From Marinobacter adhaerens HP15 (lineage in GTDB: Bacteria; Pseudomonadota; Gammaproteobacteria; Pseudomonadales; Oleiphilaceae), in the NCBI RefSeq assembly GCF_000166295.1, contig NC_017506.1:3968001-4032000 (forward strand): a DNA stretch of 64,000 nt. Direction: 5' to 3'. Position 1 is the first letter of the stretch; each line of letters opens with the position of its first letter. A program made the position numbers and the translations under genes. Positions 45,814 to 58,761 of the stretch are shown here, in pieces. The notes under the pieces are model-generated. The model was not told where the DNA came from. It saw only the letters and a list, made by a program, of their open reading frames with translations, and made no database searches.

Positions 45814-45831
45814 TGTCCGGTTTCAAGGACA
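45814..45831. promoter_or_regulatory. Candidate activator site TGTCC-N8-GGACA (hydrolase gene, distal)
   Basis: TGTCCGGTTTCAAGGACA, a perfect TGTCC-N8-GGACA palindrome. Centre about 72 bases (roughly seven turns) upstream of the next copy at 45886. Two similar sites occur before the TRAP operon. Together with the sigma-54 promoter this suggests binding of the activator encoded at 48261. It lies in the 354-base gap 45692-46045, which holds no gene. Confidence 0.6.
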
Positions 45832-45885
45832 ATCTCTGCAAGGCTCGCAATAGGCGTGTTTTTTGATGATTGCCGGCCCCGGGGC

Positions 45886-45903
45886 TGTCCGGAAATCCGG
45901 AAT
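45886..45903. promoter_or_regulatory. Candidate activator site TGTCC-N8-GGAAT (hydrolase gene, proximal)
   Basis: TGTCCGGAAATCCGGAAT, matching TGTCC-N8-GGACA except for the last two bases. Its inner part is the palindrome CCGGAAATCCGG. Centre about 84 bases (eight turns) upstream of the -12 element at 45978, a normal distance for a sigma-54 enhancer site. Confidence 0.55.
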
Positions 45904-45963
45904 TATTCTCTAAGGTTCAAGTAAGAGGTAAATTTAATATTTATAAATCATAGACATAGCCAG

Positions 45964-45980
45964 TTGGCACAGGATGCGCA
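45964..45980 (+). promoter_or_regulatory. Sigma-54 promoter of the oligomer hydrolase gene
   Basis: TTGGCAC at 45964-45970 and GCGCA at 45976-45980, with GG at 45966-45967 and GC at 45978-45979 separated by the required ten bases. The -24 half matches the TTGGCAC consensus fully; the -12 half keeps the GC. Transcription would begin near 45990, about 55 bases before the ATG at 46046. Confidence 0.65.
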
Positions 45981-46045
45981 TGGCGTTCCCGGGGCCCGGC
46001 TTGCGGCCTGGTCTGTTCGTTTACAACAACAAACAAGGAACGATC

Positions 46046-48151
46046 ATGAAACGAATAATGCTCTGCGCCCTGATCGGCGCCACGGGGTTGACCCTCTCAG
46101 CCTGCAAGGATAATCCACCGTTTAACGAAATCCCCGATTTCATTCAGGGCGATATCAGTCAGACCAGCTACGACGGTATTACCGATGACCTGCTTACTGC
46201 GGGCCTGGGTGCCAGCGGTCTGGCCAGTGCGCCCGGGCCTGCATTCGCAGACCCTTTGAACCCTACCGCTGCTGAACTCCGACGGTTGGCGATCTATAAC
46301 AACTACCGCGCACTGGTGGATACCGCCCCCGGAGGCGGTTATGGAACCTTCTTTGGTCCGCAGGTTAACGCAAGCGGTGAAGGCCTGATTGCGGGTGACG
46401 AATTCATTGCCTACATGTCAGTGCCCGGAACCGACGTGCCGGTTACGGTGATGGCTCAGGTGCCCGATAGCTTTGACCCGGATCGACCCTGCATGGTCAC
46501 GGCGCCGTCCTCCGGCTCCCGTGGCATCTACGGTGCTATCGGTACGGCCGGCGAGTGGGGCCTGAAAAAAGGGTGTGCTGTCGTATACACCGACAAGGGC
46601 ACAGGAACAGGTTCCCATAACCTGGCTACAAACACCGCCCAGCGGATTGATGGCACGCTCACCTCCGATGTCGAACCAGTGCAGTTCCGTGCCGACCTGA
46701 CCGATGGGCAGCGAGCGGATTTCGACAGCGCCTGGCCGGATCGGTTTGCCTGGAAGCACGCTCACTCCAGAGCCAATCCGGAAGCCGACTGGGGCCAGCA
46801 TGTACTGCAGTCCATCGAATTCGGGTTTTACGTGCTGAACGAGAAGTTTGGCCGTGAGCTGGGCAACGGCGAAACGCTTCTGACCATCAAACCCAAAAAC
46901 ACCGTGGTCATTGCCTCCAGTGTCTCCAACGGTGGTGGTTCTTCCGTGCGTGCAGCCGAGCAGGATACGAAGGGCCTTATCGATGGCGTGGCGGTGTCCG
47001 AGCCCAACGTGAACCCGCAGGTGGACCGAAGCTTCACCATACGCCAGGGCGAGGGCCCGGAGATTACCGAGCACAGCCGCAGCCTGCTGGATTACACCAC
47101 GGCCCTTGCCGTCTATCAGGGCTGTGCCAACCAGGCGCCGGCGATCCGGGACGATGCGCCTTTGAACGCCACCTTCAATCCCCCTGCAATCGGCGAGAAT
47201 ATCTGTAACTCCCTTGCCAACAAGGGTCTGGTGAGTGGCGCCACTCTGGATGACCGAGCCACAGACGCGCTGCGCATCCTGAACGAGGACTTTGGTATTC
47301 AGCCGGAGCAGAATCTGCTGGCGCCGGTGCACTTCGGGCTCGCCGTAGCCCAGAGTATTTCCATGACCTATGCCAATGCTTATGGTCGCGCCGGTGTCGA
47401 GGATCGTGTCTGTGAGCTCAGCCTGGCGGCAACCGATTCGGCCGGAGCCGTGACCCAGTTGGCGCCCGCTGCAGAGGCGGCACTATTTTCGGCCAGCAAT
47501 GGCATTCCGCCGTCGGCCGGGGTGAACATCGTCTACGATGGTGCCGATGGTCAGCCCACCAATCTCCCTGCCAGTGCTTCACCAAGTACCAACCAATTGG
47601 ACTATGGCCTGGATGCACTGTTGTGCCTTCGTAGCCTTGCCCAGGGCAGCGACGCCGTCAGCGGAGCTGATCTGCAGGGCTCTGACGCCGAGCTGGCAAC
47701 GGCTATTGCCGAGGGTATCGCCGAAGTCCGTGCCTCGGGTGATCTGCAGGGCAAGCCGACGGTTTTCGTGACCGGCCGTGCCGATGCGATTCTACCCATC
47801 AACCACACCTCCCGGCCCTATTTTGGCCTGAACCAGCGAGTGGAAGGAAAGAAAAGCAACCTGCGGTACTACGAAATTCTGAACGCGCATCACCTGGACG
47901 TACTTAATGGGTTCCCGGGCGTTGCTGACCGGTATGTGCCGTTGCACCACTATTATTTCCAGGCGCTGGACCTGGTCTGGGCGAATCTGACTGAAAAGCA
48001 GGCGTTGCCGCCAAGCCAGGTAGTCCGGACGGTGCCACGGGGCGCTATCACAACACCGCTGGCGGAGGTCAACCTGCCGGCGATCAATCCCGCGCCGGAT
48101 GCCGGCGACCGGATTGTCTTTACTGACAACCAGGTCCGGATCCCGGAATAA
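46046..48151 (+). CDS. D-(-)-3-hydroxybutyrate oligomer hydrolase, lipoprotein form
   Basis: 701 residues from the ATG at 46046, which follows AAGGAA; the upstream reading to 45974 would cover the promoter and is rejected. The signal peptide ends in a lipobox (TLSAC at about 16-20), so it is probably lipid-anchored outside the cytoplasm. The 3HB-oligomer hydrolase family is indicated by the length, the [22 protein letters not shown] segment, the probable nucleophile region [17 protein letters not shown], and late [18 protein letters not shown] with a conserved histidine. It splits oligomers from poly-3-hydroxybutyrate breakdown to monomers. It has its own sigma-54 promoter and two enhancer-like sites. 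Confidence 0.85.
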   Translation: MKRIMLCALIGATGLTLSACKDNPPFNEIPDFIQGDISQTSYDGITDDLLTAGLGASGLASAPGPAFADPLNPTAAELRRLAIYNNYRALVDTAPGGGYGTFFGPQVNASGEGLIAGDEFIAYMSVPGTDVPVTVMAQVPDSFDPDRPCMVTAPSSGSRGIYGAIGTAGEWGLKKGCAVVYTDKGTGTGSHNLATNTAQRIDGTLTSDVEPVQFRADLTDGQRADFDSAWPDRFAWKHAHSRANPEADWGQHVLQSIEFGFYVLNEKFGRELGNGETLLTIKPKNTVVIASSVSNGGGSSVRAAEQDTKGLIDGVAVSEPNVNPQVDRSFTIRQGEGPEITEHSRSLLDYTTALAVYQGCANQAPAIRDDAPLNATFNPPAIGENICNSLANKGLVSGATLDDRATDALRILNEDFGIQPEQNLLAPVHFGLAVAQSISMTYANAYGRAGVEDRVCELSLAATDSAGAVTQLAPAAEAALFSASNGIPPSAGVNIVYDGADGQPTNLPASASPSTNQLDYGLDALLCLRSLAQGSDAVSGADLQGSDAELATAIAEGIAEVRASGDLQGKPTVFVTGRADAILPINHTSRPYFGLNQRVEGKKSNLRYYEILNAHHLDVLNGFPGVADRYVPLHHYYFQALDLVWANLTEKQALPPSQVVRTVPRGAITTPLAEVNLPAINPAPDAGDRIVFTDNQVRIPE

Positions 48152-48162
48152 GTGTGACACGC

Positions 48163-48191
48163 GCCGGCCCGTTGCGGGGCCGGCTTCGTTT
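48163..48191 (+). terminator. Probable terminator after the oligomer hydrolase gene
   Basis: Stem GCCGGCCC (48163-48170) and GGGCCGGC (48177-48184) followed by TTCGTTT. It lies 11 bases after the hydrolase stop and before the activator gene, so the two are probably separate transcripts. Confidence 0.5.
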
Positions 48192-48260
48192 GCCCCCGGT
48201 CCGGGGGCCCCATATACTTCCGTCACTGCACCCGGCCTGTCGGGTGCGAGGGTTATCCAG

Positions 48261-49706
48261 ATGAATGACATTCGACCCGTTGGTGCGCGGTACATGACAC
48301 AGCTGTTTTCTGACAACAATAAAAGTGGCCTGACCAGAGACCTGATCGAAGCCCTGTTTCCCATGTTCGAGGAAGCCAGCGCCGGTGCCATCGCCGTGGA
48401 CTGCGATGCACGGATTACCTGGATTAACAGCAGCTACTCCCATCTTCTTGGCCTGGGCGATCCGTCTACCATCATCGGCAAACCGGTGCGCCAGCTGATC
48501 CCTCACACCCGAATGCCCGAAGTGGTCGAAACCGGTAAACCCCTGCTGCTGGACATTATGGAGCACAACCAGCAACAGTTGGTGGTAACGCGCCTGCCGT
48601 ACTACGACGACAACGGAAAAATCGTCGGTGCCGTGGCCTTTGTACTTTACGACGACCTTCAGCCCCTGACGCCACTGGTGTCGAAATACCGTCGGCTCCA
48701 CCAGGATCTGGCGGCCGCGCGCAAGGCGTTGGCGAAAAAGGCACGAGGTACTCGCTACAGCCTCGGTGATTTCGTTGGTGCCAGCCCGGCAGCGCTGGAG
48801 GTCAAGCGTCGCGCGCGCTTGGCGGCCGGTCGCGATATGCCGGTTCTACTGCTGGGAGAAACGGGCACCGGCAAGGAAGTGCTCGCCCAGGCGATTCATA
48901 CGGTCTCGGGACGTGCGGAGAAACCGTTCGTGGGAGTGAACGTGGCCGCCATTCCGGACAACCTCCTTGAGGCCGAGTTCTTTGGCGTCGCACCCGGCGC
49001 CTACACCGGTGCCGATCGCCGCACCCGGGAAGGCAAGTTTCAACTGGCCAACGGTGGCACCCTGTTTCTCGACGAAGTGGGTGACATGCCGTTGCCGCTG
49101 CAGGCCAAGCTGCTGCGGGCCCTGCAAGAGGGAGAGATTGAACCGCTGGGCTCCAACAAGGTGGTTTCGGTGGATGTTCGGGTTATTGCTGCCACCAGCA
49201 GAAATCTTGAGGTCATGATCTCCGAAGGAACTTTCCGCTCCGATCTTTATTACCGCCTTAATGTCCTGGAAATACCCATCCCGCCCTTGAGGGATCGGCT
49301 GGCGGATCTCGGTGTGCTCTGCGAAGCCCTTCTTGAAGAGATCTGCGAGGGGCTGGAGTTGCGTGGTGAGATTACGGATGCTGGCGTCTCGGCGCTGGGC
49401 AGTTATGATTGGCCGGGCAATATCCGTGAGTTGCGCAACGTTCTCGAGCGGGCAATGACCATGGGCGAGGAAGGTGGCTTGCTCGATGCCGACGCGATTT
49501 TCAAGGTGTTGCCCCGAGCCGGGACACGTCCGGTGTCTTCTCTGGCGCCGCAACCGGTGAGGCCGTTGTCCCAGACACTCGCCGAGGCAGAGGCCCAGGC
49601 GATCGAAGAAGCTCTGGTGGCAAGCCGTGGTAACCGTACCCGGGCTGCCAAGCTGTTGGGTATATCCCGATCTGTTCTGTACGAGAAACTGGCCAAGTTG
49701 TCCTGA
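48261..49706 (+). CDS. Sigma-54-dependent activator of the 3-hydroxybutyrate regulon (HbcR-like)
   Basis: 481 residues from the ATG at 48261; upstream codons to 48099 overlap the preceding gene and are rejected. An N-terminal PAS domain (about 30-140; IAVDCDARITWINSSYSHLLG) leads to an AAA+ domain with GETGTGKE (Walker A), PGAYTGAD (the sigma-54 loop in its GAYTGA form), LFLDEVGDMPL (Walker B) and the NIRELRN sensor region. A Fis-type helix-turn-helix ends the protein (GNRTRAAKLLGISRSVLYEKL). It resembles P. aeruginosa PA2005 (HbcR), a known activator of 3HB catabolism; that link is from memory. Its stop codon lies inside an activator-site copy. Confidence 0.88.
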   Translation: MNDIRPVGARYMTQLFSDNNKSGLTRDLIEALFPMFEEASAGAIAVDCDARITWINSSYSHLLGLGDPSTIIGKPVRQLIPHTRMPEVVETGKPLLLDIMEHNQQQLVVTRLPYYDDNGKIVGAVAFVLYDDLQPLTPLVSKYRRLHQDLAAARKALAKKARGTRYSLGDFVGASPAALEVKRRARLAAGRDMPVLLLGETGTGKEVLAQAIHTVSGRAEKPFVGVNVAAIPDNLLEAEFFGVAPGAYTGADRRTREGKFQLANGGTLFLDEVGDMPLPLQAKLLRALQEGEIEPLGSNKVVSVDVRVIAATSRNLEVMISEGTFRSDLYYRLNVLEIPIPPLRDRLADLGVLCEALLEEICEGLELRGEITDAGVSALGSYDWPGNIRELRNVLERAMTMGEEGGLLDADAIFKVLPRAGTRPVSSLAPQPVRPLSQTLAEAEAQAIEEALVASRGNRTRAAKLLGISRSVLYEKLAKLS

Positions 49707-49716
49707 AATCCGGACG
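49699..49716. promoter_or_regulatory. Candidate activator site TGTCC-N8-GGACG (TRAP operon, distal)
   Basis: TGTCCTGAAATCCGGACG, one base off the TGTCC-N8-GGACA motif. It overlaps the stop codon of the activator gene. Its centre is 63 bases, six helical turns, upstream of the next copy. Confidence 0.58.
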
Positions 49717-49761
49717 ACTGTCTGCCCATCCGTACAATCCCTTACGACTGACGTCTAATGA

Positions 49762-49779
49762 TGTCCTAAATTCCGGACA
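49762..49779. promoter_or_regulatory. Candidate activator site TGTCC-N8-GGACA (TRAP operon, proximal)
   Basis: TGTCCTAAATTCCGGACA, a perfect palindrome of the motif. Centre about 87 bases upstream of the -12 element at 49857. The gap 49707-50033 (327 bases) holds these sites, the promoter and a long leader, and no gene. Confidence 0.62.
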
Positions 49780-49843
49780 CTTTTCCCCGTGCCTGCCCCG
49801 GCCGTATTTTATAACTAACTGAATTATATCAATAAAATTAAGA

Positions 49844-49860
49844 TGGCATAGTGTCTGCTA
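49844..49860 (+). promoter_or_regulatory. Sigma-54 promoter of the TRAP operon
   Basis: TGGCAT (49844-49849) and CTGCTA (49855-49860), with GG at 49845-49846 and GC at 49857-49858 ten bases apart. Start of transcription would be near 49870, leaving a leader of about 164 bases to the ATG at 50034. It would drive the transporter, dehydrogenase and ligase genes. Confidence 0.66.
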
Positions 49861-50033
49861 TATCCGAGGCGCAGGACGTCAGAACAATGCACAGAACAAG
49901 ACTGGCGCTAACTGTTGGACCCCAAACATCACCCTGTCCGTCTGTTCCTGCATTCTCTGACTATACTCAGTTCAGGCCTTTCTGGTTGAAAGCCGCCAGG
50001 CCAGACAAAACAACAAAGTTAGGAGACTTGCCA

Positions 50034-51086
<1,053 letters not shown>

Positions 51087-51105
51087 GGTTCGGGGCTGAC
51101 CCTGG

Positions 51106-51164
51106 GCACCGGACGCAATTCCGGTGCTCTTCGATTTAGTCTGGATGGCCCTGCGGGGCCATCC
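51106..51164 (+). terminator. Two hairpins between the TRAP binding-protein and permease genes
   Basis: GCACCGGA/TCCGGTGC (51106-51113 with 51120-51127) is followed by TCTTCGATTT; then GGATGGCC/GGCCATCC (51143-51150 with 51157-51164) is followed by TTGTTT. Such hairpins after a binding-protein gene often protect its mRNA or partly stop transcription, giving more binding protein than permease. Both are intrinsic-terminator-like but the U tracts are imperfect. Confidence 0.5.
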
Positions 51165-51202
51165 TTGTTTCACGGCAGGCTTTCTGAACGAGGAACTGTT
51201 GT

Positions 51203-51841
51203 ATGACAGTGTCTGATAAAGGCTCACCACCCGATGTGCATGCATCGGCGTCGGACGCCGGTCAATTTATTCATCATCACACCGAGTTTCCGACCACCCG
51301 GCTGAGCAAGGTCCTGGACGGTGTGATTTCTGCGATAGGCAAGAGTGCCTCCTGGCTCTGGATTGTGGTTACCGGCGTGATCATCTACGCGGTGGTGGGG
51401 CGTTATGCCTTTGGCCAGGGTTCGGTAACGCTTGAAGAGGTCCAGTGGCACCTGGCAGGCGCCGGCTGGTTGTTGGGATTGGGTTACACCCTGGTGACCG
51501 ATGACCATGTCAGGGTTGACGTCATTCATGAGCGCCTGTCGCTCAAAGGCCAGGCCTGGATTGAGCTATTTGGCCTGGTATTTCTCCTGCTGCCGTTTCT
51601 GGTGCTGGCGGTCTACGAAATGATTCCCTATGCCGTGAGCTCCTGGGAGCAGGGTGAGACCAGTCAGGCGCCGGCGGGCCTTCCTTACCGCTGGATCCTC
51701 AAGGGCGTTCTGGCGCTGTCGTTTGGGCTCCTGATCGTCGCGGCCCTGTCCCGTCTGCTGAAAGTGACGGCTTTGCTTTTCGGCTTTCCGAAGCCAATCC
51801 GGGTCGAGTCCGGTGAGACCAAGAAAGAGGATGCGTCCTGA
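51203..51841 (+). CDS. TRAP transporter small permease subunit (DctQ family)
   Basis: 212 residues with four hydrophobic segments in the last 165 (about 45-70, 85-105, 120-145, 168-190) after a polar N-terminus. The middle signature is VTLEEVQWHLAGAGWLLGLGYTLVTDDHVRVDV, typical of DctQ. It links the binding protein to the large permease in the membrane. Its TGA overlaps the DctM start ATG (TGATG). Confidence 0.88.
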   Translation: MTVSDKGSPPDVHASASDAGQFIHHHTEFPTTRLSKVLDGVISAIGKSASWLWIVVTGVIIYAVVGRYAFGQGSVTLEEVQWHLAGAGWLLGLGYTLVTDDHVRVDVIHERLSLKGQAWIELFGLVFLLLPFLVLAVYEMIPYAVSSWEQGETSQAPAGLPYRWILKGVLALSFGLLIVAALSRLLKVTALLFGFPKPIRVESGETKKEDAS

Positions 51842-53205
51842 TGGAGCTTGAAACCCTATTCGTAATCGGCATGTTCCTCACCTTCGGGGCGCTGCTGATG
51901 ACCGGCTATCCGGTTGCCTGGGTACTGGGCGGCACCGCGGTTATCTGGACCGTCGTTGGCGTCGTCGCCGTTGAGAATTTTGGAGCCAATCTGTGGTTCG
52001 ATTATCAATCTTCCATGGGGCTTGTGCCCGAGCGAATCTGGAAGGTGGTCAGTAGCGAAACCCTTGTGGCCCTGCCCATGTTTATATTCATGGGCATCAT
52101 GCTTGACCAGTCCGGTGTGGCCGAGCGACTGATGAACAGCATGGTCAAACTGTTTGGCGCCGTTCGCGGCGGCTATGCGGTGACCGTCATCGTTATCGGC
52201 GTTCTGTTGGCCGCGACCACCGGTATCATCGGGGCGTCCGTCGTGCTCCTCGGCATGTTGTCCCTGCCGGTAATGATGGAGAACAAGTACGACAAGGGCT
52301 TTGCGGTGGGTACGGCATGTGCCACCGGGACCCTGGGTATTCTGATTCCGCCCTCCATCATGCTGGTTCTGATGGCTGACCGCCTGGCGGTTCCCGAGGC
52401 GTCAGTCGGTGACCTGTTTATGGGCGCCTTCTTCCCCGGCCTTATGCTGGGTGCCATGTACGTGGCCTACGCGATTATCCGTCCGATGCTGCAGCCGAAC
52501 ATTGCGCCGGTGCCGGAAGGTACCGAAAAAGTGAGCTGGGCCATCGTCTGGGAAGTGGCAAAGGCCGTAGTGCCAACCGCCGCGTTGATTCTGGGCGTAC
52601 TGGGTTCCATCTTTGCCGGCATAGCGACTCCAACGGAGGCTTCCGGTGTGGGCGCCCTGGGTGCTCTCCTGCTGGCACTGATGTCTGGCCGACTGAACCT
52701 GAACGTGCTGAACTCTTCCATGCAGCAGACGACGCGCACCGCCGCGTTCATCTTTGCCATCTTCCTGGGTGCCACCGCGTTCTCCGTTGTCCTGCGGGGT
52801 CTGGGCGGCGACCAGGTGATCGAGGACGCCCTGTTGGGTCTGCCGTTCGGCCCTTATGGTGTGGTTCTGACCATTCTGTTCGGCGTATTCCTGCTCGGCT
52901 TTTTCCTGGACTGGGTGGAAATCACACTGATCATCCTGCCGCTGGTTGCCCCGGTTGTGCAAAGCCTCGGCTTTGATCTGGTCTGGTTCACCATCCTGTT
53001 TGCCATGTGCCTGCAGACTTCTTTCCTGACGCCGCCGGTCGGATTTGCGCTGTTCTACATCAAGGGTGTGGCGCCGCCGGAAATCAAGGTGACCGATATC
53101 TACCGTGGCGTTATACCGTTCATCATTATTCAGCTGGCAGCGCTGGCTATTGTGTTCGTGGTACCGGAAATCGCGACCTGGCTGCCCAGCGTGGCTTACG
53201 ACTAA
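51841..53205 (+). CDS. TRAP transporter large permease subunit (DctM family)
   Basis: 454 residues, about twelve hydrophobic segments. DctM hallmarks are [66 protein letters not shown] and the repeat [23 protein letters not shown]. It carries out Na+-driven uptake with DctP and DctQ. It is followed by the 3HB dehydrogenase gene after 13 bases with an AAGGAG ribosome site between. Confidence 0.93.
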   Translation: MELETLFVIGMFLTFGALLMTGYPVAWVLGGTAVIWTVVGVVAVENFGANLWFDYQSSMGLVPERIWKVVSSETLVALPMFIFMGIMLDQSGVAERLMNSMVKLFGAVRGGYAVTVIVIGVLLAATTGIIGASVVLLGMLSLPVMMENKYDKGFAVGTACATGTLGILIPPSIMLVLMADRLAVPEASVGDLFMGAFFPGLMLGAMYVAYAIIRPMLQPNIAPVPEGTEKVSWAIVWEVAKAVVPTAALILGVLGSIFAGIATPTEASGVGALGALLLALMSGRLNLNVLNSSMQQTTRTAAFIFAIFLGATAFSVVLRGLGGDQVIEDALLGLPFGPYGVVLTILFGVFLLGFFLDWVEITLIILPLVAPVVQSLGFDLVWFTILFAMCLQTSFLTPPVGFALFYIKGVAPPEIKVTDIYRGVIPFIIIQLAALAIVFVVPEIATWLPSVAYD

Positions 53206-53218
53206 GGAGAAAATAACC

Positions 53219-53998
53219 ATGCGTCTGGAAAACCGGATTGCTTTGATTACCGGTGCCGGTCGCGGCATCGGCCGGGCCATTGCCGAGGCCTACGGCCGCG
53301 AAGGCGCCAAGGTCGCTGTGGCTGATCTGACACTCGAGGCGGCCCAGGACACCGTAGACGCCATCGAGCAGGCCGGCGGCACTGCCATCGCCCTTGAAAT
53401 GGATGTGACTGACGAAGAAGCAGTTGACGTAAACGTCAACTCTGTGGTTAAACAGTGGGGTGGTCTGGACATCGCCATTGCGAACGCCGGCATCCAGCAC
53501 ATTGATCCGGTGCACAAACTGGCTTATTCCGATTGGCGCAAAGTCATGAATGTGCATCTTGATGGCGCTTTCCTGGTGACTCGCGCGGCACTCAAGCACA
53601 TGTACGAGAGCGGCGGTGGCACCATGCTCTACATGGGGTCGGTGCATTCTCTGGAGGCTTCTCCCCTGAAAGCCCCTTATGTGGCGGCCAAGCACGGCAT
53701 GCTGGGGTTGTGTCGGGCGGTGGCGAAGGAAGGTGCGGAACACGGGGTGCGGAGCAACATCATCTGCCCCGGGTTTGTGCGCACGCCCCTGGTGGACAAG
53801 CAGATTCCGGAACAGGCCAAGGAGCTGGGCATTTCCGAAGAGGAAGTGATCAGTAAAGTTATGCTCAAGAACACTGTGGACGGGGAATTCACCACCCTGG
53901 AAGACGTGGCAGAGTTGGCCGTTCATCTGGCTGCATTCCCCTCTGCGGCTTTGACTGGCCAGTCCATCGTGGTCAGTCACGGCTGGCATATGCAGTAA
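53219..53998 (+). CDS. bdhA: 3-hydroxybutyrate dehydrogenase
   Basis: 259 residues from the ATG at 53219; upstream codons overlap DctM and are rejected. A short-chain dehydrogenase with TGAGRGIG at 11-18, the NAG motif near 89-91, and catalytic Ser141, Tyr154 and Lys158. Substrate-loop and C-terminal sequence ([27 protein letters not shown]) fit 3HB dehydrogenase, whose family ends in -GGW. It oxidises (R)-3-hydroxybutyrate to acetoacetate with NAD+. It lies between the TRAP genes and acetoacetyl-CoA synthetase. Confidence 0.92.
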   Translation: MRLENRIALITGAGRGIGRAIAEAYGREGAKVAVADLTLEAAQDTVDAIEQAGGTAIALEMDVTDEEAVDVNVNSVVKQWGGLDIAIANAGIQHIDPVHKLAYSDWRKVMNVHLDGAFLVTRAALKHMYESGGGTMLYMGSVHSLEASPLKAPYVAAKHGMLGLCRAVAKEGAEHGVRSNIICPGFVRTPLVDKQIPEQAKELGISEEEVISKVMLKNTVDGEFTTLEDVAELAVHLAAFPSAALTGQSIVVSHGWHMQ

Positions 53999-54014
53999 CA
54001 TTCAGGAGATATGG

Positions 54015-56003
54015 ATGAGCAATGAAGAACAATCACCGGTAGTCTGGTCTCCGTCGGAAGACACCCTGGCCAATTCCCGTATGGGCCAGTTCAAGGCCTG
54101 GCTGGAGCAGCAGGGCTTCGGCCCGTTTGCTGACTACCACGCACTGCACCAGTGGTCCATTGATGAGCTGGAAACCTTCTGGCAGAAAGTCTGGGATTAC
54201 TGTGGTCTTGTCTGCGATACACCGGCTGAAAAAGTACTGGGCAAGCATGAAATGCCGGGCGCCGAATGGTTCCCCGGGATGAAGCTGAACTTTGCTGCCA
54301 ACCTGCTGAGGCTCGCAGATGGTGAGCACCGCGATCGCGAAGCAGTCGTGGCGTACTGTGAAACCCGTCCGGTCCTGCGTCGCACCTATGCCGAACTGAA
54401 AGCCGACGCCGGTGCCCTGGAAGCCTTCCTGCGCAGCAAAGGCATCAAACAGGGTGACCGGGTAGCCGGTGTTGTTACCAACGGCTATGAAGCCCTGGTG
54501 GGGATGTTGGCCGCTACAAGTCTTGGGGCCATCTGGAGTTCCGCGTCACCGGATTTCGGCATCGGCGCGATTCTTGACCGCTTTGGCCAGATCGAACCTT
54601 CAGCTCTGATCGTCGTGAACGGCTACGGCTACGGCGGCAAAGTGTTTGCGCGCCAGCAGGATTTTGCCGAGCTCATTGCCGGCCTGCCAACGCTCAAGGC
54701 GGTTGTCAGTGTCCAGCAACTGCCAGACGAGGCTCCGATTTCCGGCGATCTGGTGACTACCTGGGAAAACGCCCTCGCTGCTGGCGAAGGAACGGCTCCT
54801 TCCTTTACGCCTCTGCCTCCGGATCATCCGGTGTATATCCTGTATTCCTCCGGCACCACGGGCAAACCCAAGTGCATCGTGCACGGCAATGCTGGCCTGC
54901 TGGTCAATCATGCCAAGGAGCTGATGCTTCACGGCGACGTTGGCCCCGAAGACCGGTTCCTGTACTTCACCACCTGTGGCTGGATGATGTGGAACTGGCA
55001 GGCCTCCGCCCTGATGACCGGCGCCGCCGTAATCACCGTTGATGGCTCTCCGGGTTACCCGAGCCTGAACTTCCTGTGGGACACCGTTGCGGAAGAGAAG
55101 GTCACCCACTTCGGAACCAGCGCCCGGTTCATTGCCGGCTGCCGAAAAGGCGAACTCAAGCCCGCAAAAACCCTGGATCAGAGCAAGCTGCGAGTGGTGT
55201 TTTCCACCGGCTCACCGCTGTTGCCGGAAGACTATGACTGGGTTTACAGCGATGGCGCCCCCGACGCCCTGCTTGGCTCCATTGCCGGTGGCACGGACAT
55301 CTGCGGCTGCTTCGTGGGTTCAACGCCACTGCTGCCTGTTCGCCGCGGTGAAATCCAGTGCCGTTTCCTGGGCGTCGACGCGGTTGCCTACGGCGACGAT
55401 GGCCAGCCGGTCAGTGAAGGTCGCGGCGAGCTGGTCTGCCGTCAGCCGCTGCCATCCATGCCCGTCAGCTTCTGGCAGGATCCGGATGGCGAGCGCTACC
55501 GCGACGCCTACTTCAACACCTTCCCGGGCGTATGGGCCCACGGTGATTTCATCGAGTTCACCGAACACGGCGGGGCTATCATCTATGGCCGCTCTGACGC
55601 CACCCTGAACCCGGGCGGCGTTCGAATCGGTACCGCGGAAATCTACCGCCAGGTCGAAACCGTGGCCGAGGTCAAAGACAGCCTCGTCGTCGGCCGCCAG
55701 ATCGACGGCGACGTGGAAGTGGTTCTGCTGGTGGTTCCGGCCGACGGCCAGGAAATCACCGACGACCTGCTGAAACAGCTCAAGAGTCGAATCCGCGAAG
55801 GCGCCAGCCCACGGCACGTGCCCAAGCACATTGTGGAGGTGAACGACATTCCGTACACCCGCAGTGGCAAGAAGGTTGAACTGGCGGTGGCCCGGTTAAT
55901 CAACGGCTCGAAAAAGGCCGACAACCGGGATGCCCTGGGCAACCCCGAGGCCCTGGACCATATTCGGGAGCGGTTGTCTGCGGTCGGGTTATTGCCGGAA
56001 TAG
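54015..56003 (+). CDS. Acetoacetate-CoA ligase (acetoacetyl-CoA synthetase)
   Basis: 662 residues, an ANL-family adenylate-forming ligase. The AMP loop is YSSGTTGKPKCIVHG near 277-291; VFSTGSPL and TDICGCFVG follow; the C-terminal hinge and lysine region are GRSDATLNPGGVRIGT and YTRSGKKVE. The N-terminal extension (QGFGPFADYHALHQWSIDELETFWQ) is typical of acetoacetyl-CoA synthetase. It activates the acetoacetate from 3HB oxidation at the cost of ATP. It is the last gene of the 3HB operon; the thiolase needed to split acetoacetyl-CoA is not in the window. Confidence 0.92.
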   Translation: MSNEEQSPVVWSPSEDTLANSRMGQFKAWLEQQGFGPFADYHALHQWSIDELETFWQKVWDYCGLVCDTPAEKVLGKHEMPGAEWFPGMKLNFAANLLRLADGEHRDREAVVAYCETRPVLRRTYAELKADAGALEAFLRSKGIKQGDRVAGVVTNGYEALVGMLAATSLGAIWSSASPDFGIGAILDRFGQIEPSALIVVNGYGYGGKVFARQQDFAELIAGLPTLKAVVSVQQLPDEAPISGDLVTTWENALAAGEGTAPSFTPLPPDHPVYILYSSGTTGKPKCIVHGNAGLLVNHAKELMLHGDVGPEDRFLYFTTCGWMMWNWQASALMTGAAVITVDGSPGYPSLNFLWDTVAEEKVTHFGTSARFIAGCRKGELKPAKTLDQSKLRVVFSTGSPLLPEDYDWVYSDGAPDALLGSIAGGTDICGCFVGSTPLLPVRRGEIQCRFLGVDAVAYGDDGQPVSEGRGELVCRQPLPSMPVSFWQDPDGERYRDAYFNTFPGVWAHGDFIEFTEHGGAIIYGRSDATLNPGGVRIGTAEIYRQVETVAEVKDSLVVGRQIDGDVEVVLLVVPADGQEITDDLLKQLKSRIREGASPRHVPKHIVEVNDIPYTRSGKKVELAVARLINGSKKADNRDALGNPEALDHIRERLSAVGLLPE

Positions 56004-56084
56004 GGCCGGTTTTGTTGACAATAAGTCGCTGAAAACGGGCGGGATTCTTGCCGTAGAACTCGCCTGAACAGCCCAACAGCGGGG

Positions 56085-56182
56085 CGGGTGGAGCCTCCCA
56101 AAACTGTGCGGAGCCATGGATGGCGGAGCCCAAGCGCCACAGGGATGTGCCGCAAGGAGCGGGTTTTGGGAGGCTCCACCCG
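56085..56182. repeat. Inverted repeat, family A copy 3
   Basis: Perfect 20-base arms at 56085-56104 (CGGGTGGAGCCTCCCAAAAC) and 56163-56182. The 58-base core has GCCATGGATGGCG and AAGCGCCACAGGGATGTGCCGC, closely like the copy at 11291, whose arms differ. It lies between the acetoacetyl-CoA synthetase and icd genes in the 426-base gap 56004-56429 and could end the 3HB transcript. Confidence 0.85.
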
Positions 56183-56277
56183 TCCTGCGTCCACTCCAGG
56201 TCGATGTTAGAAAGTTTCGTAAATTCCCGCCATTTCATCGTCTTGTAACCGAAGATCAGGCATTTTTAGTCCGTTCT

Positions 56278-56324
56278 TATACTAAGATCGTAACCAAAAT
56301 TAACGAAAAAATGGTATCTTAGTA
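56278..56324 (+). promoter_or_regulatory. -10-like element and 9-bp inverted repeat upstream of icd
   Basis: TATACT (56278-56283) is a good -10 element but has no convincing -35 at 16-18 bases. The perfect inverted repeat TACTAAGAT (56280-56288) and ATCTTAGTA (56316-56324), spaced by 27 bases, overlaps it. This A/T-rich stretch is the likely control region of icd; a regulator binding there is only a suggestion. Confidence 0.35.
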
Positions 56325-56429
56325 GCCCTATCAAAAGTTCCTAATCAGTCATTGCTCAGGTCGGACGTTCAAAAGACGCCTGACCCCGCCATGACCGTCC
56401 TGAACCCACCCATTAGCCTGAGGACGAAA

Positions 56430-58673
<2,244 letters not shown>

Positions 58674-58713
58674 GTCAGCCTGTGAGCATCCGGTTTAACA
58701 GCCGGGTGCCCTC

Positions 58714-58752
58714 AAAAAACCGGACAACCCTGGCGGGTTCTCCGGTTTTTTT
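58714..58752. terminator. Bidirectional Rho-independent terminator after icd
   Basis: AAAAAACCGGA (58714-58724) pairs with TCCGG and the following T run (58741-58752); inner AACCC/GGGTT pairing extends the stem. Six A and seven T flank it, so it can stop icd from the left and the cation/proton antiporter from the right. Confidence 0.88.
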
Positions 58753-58761
58753 GTGCCTGCC

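Noticed and set aside
49851..50033. In-frame upstream extension of the TRAP binding-protein gene
   Set aside because: It begins inside the sigma-54 promoter, lacks a ribosome site and would remove the signal peptide from the N-terminus.
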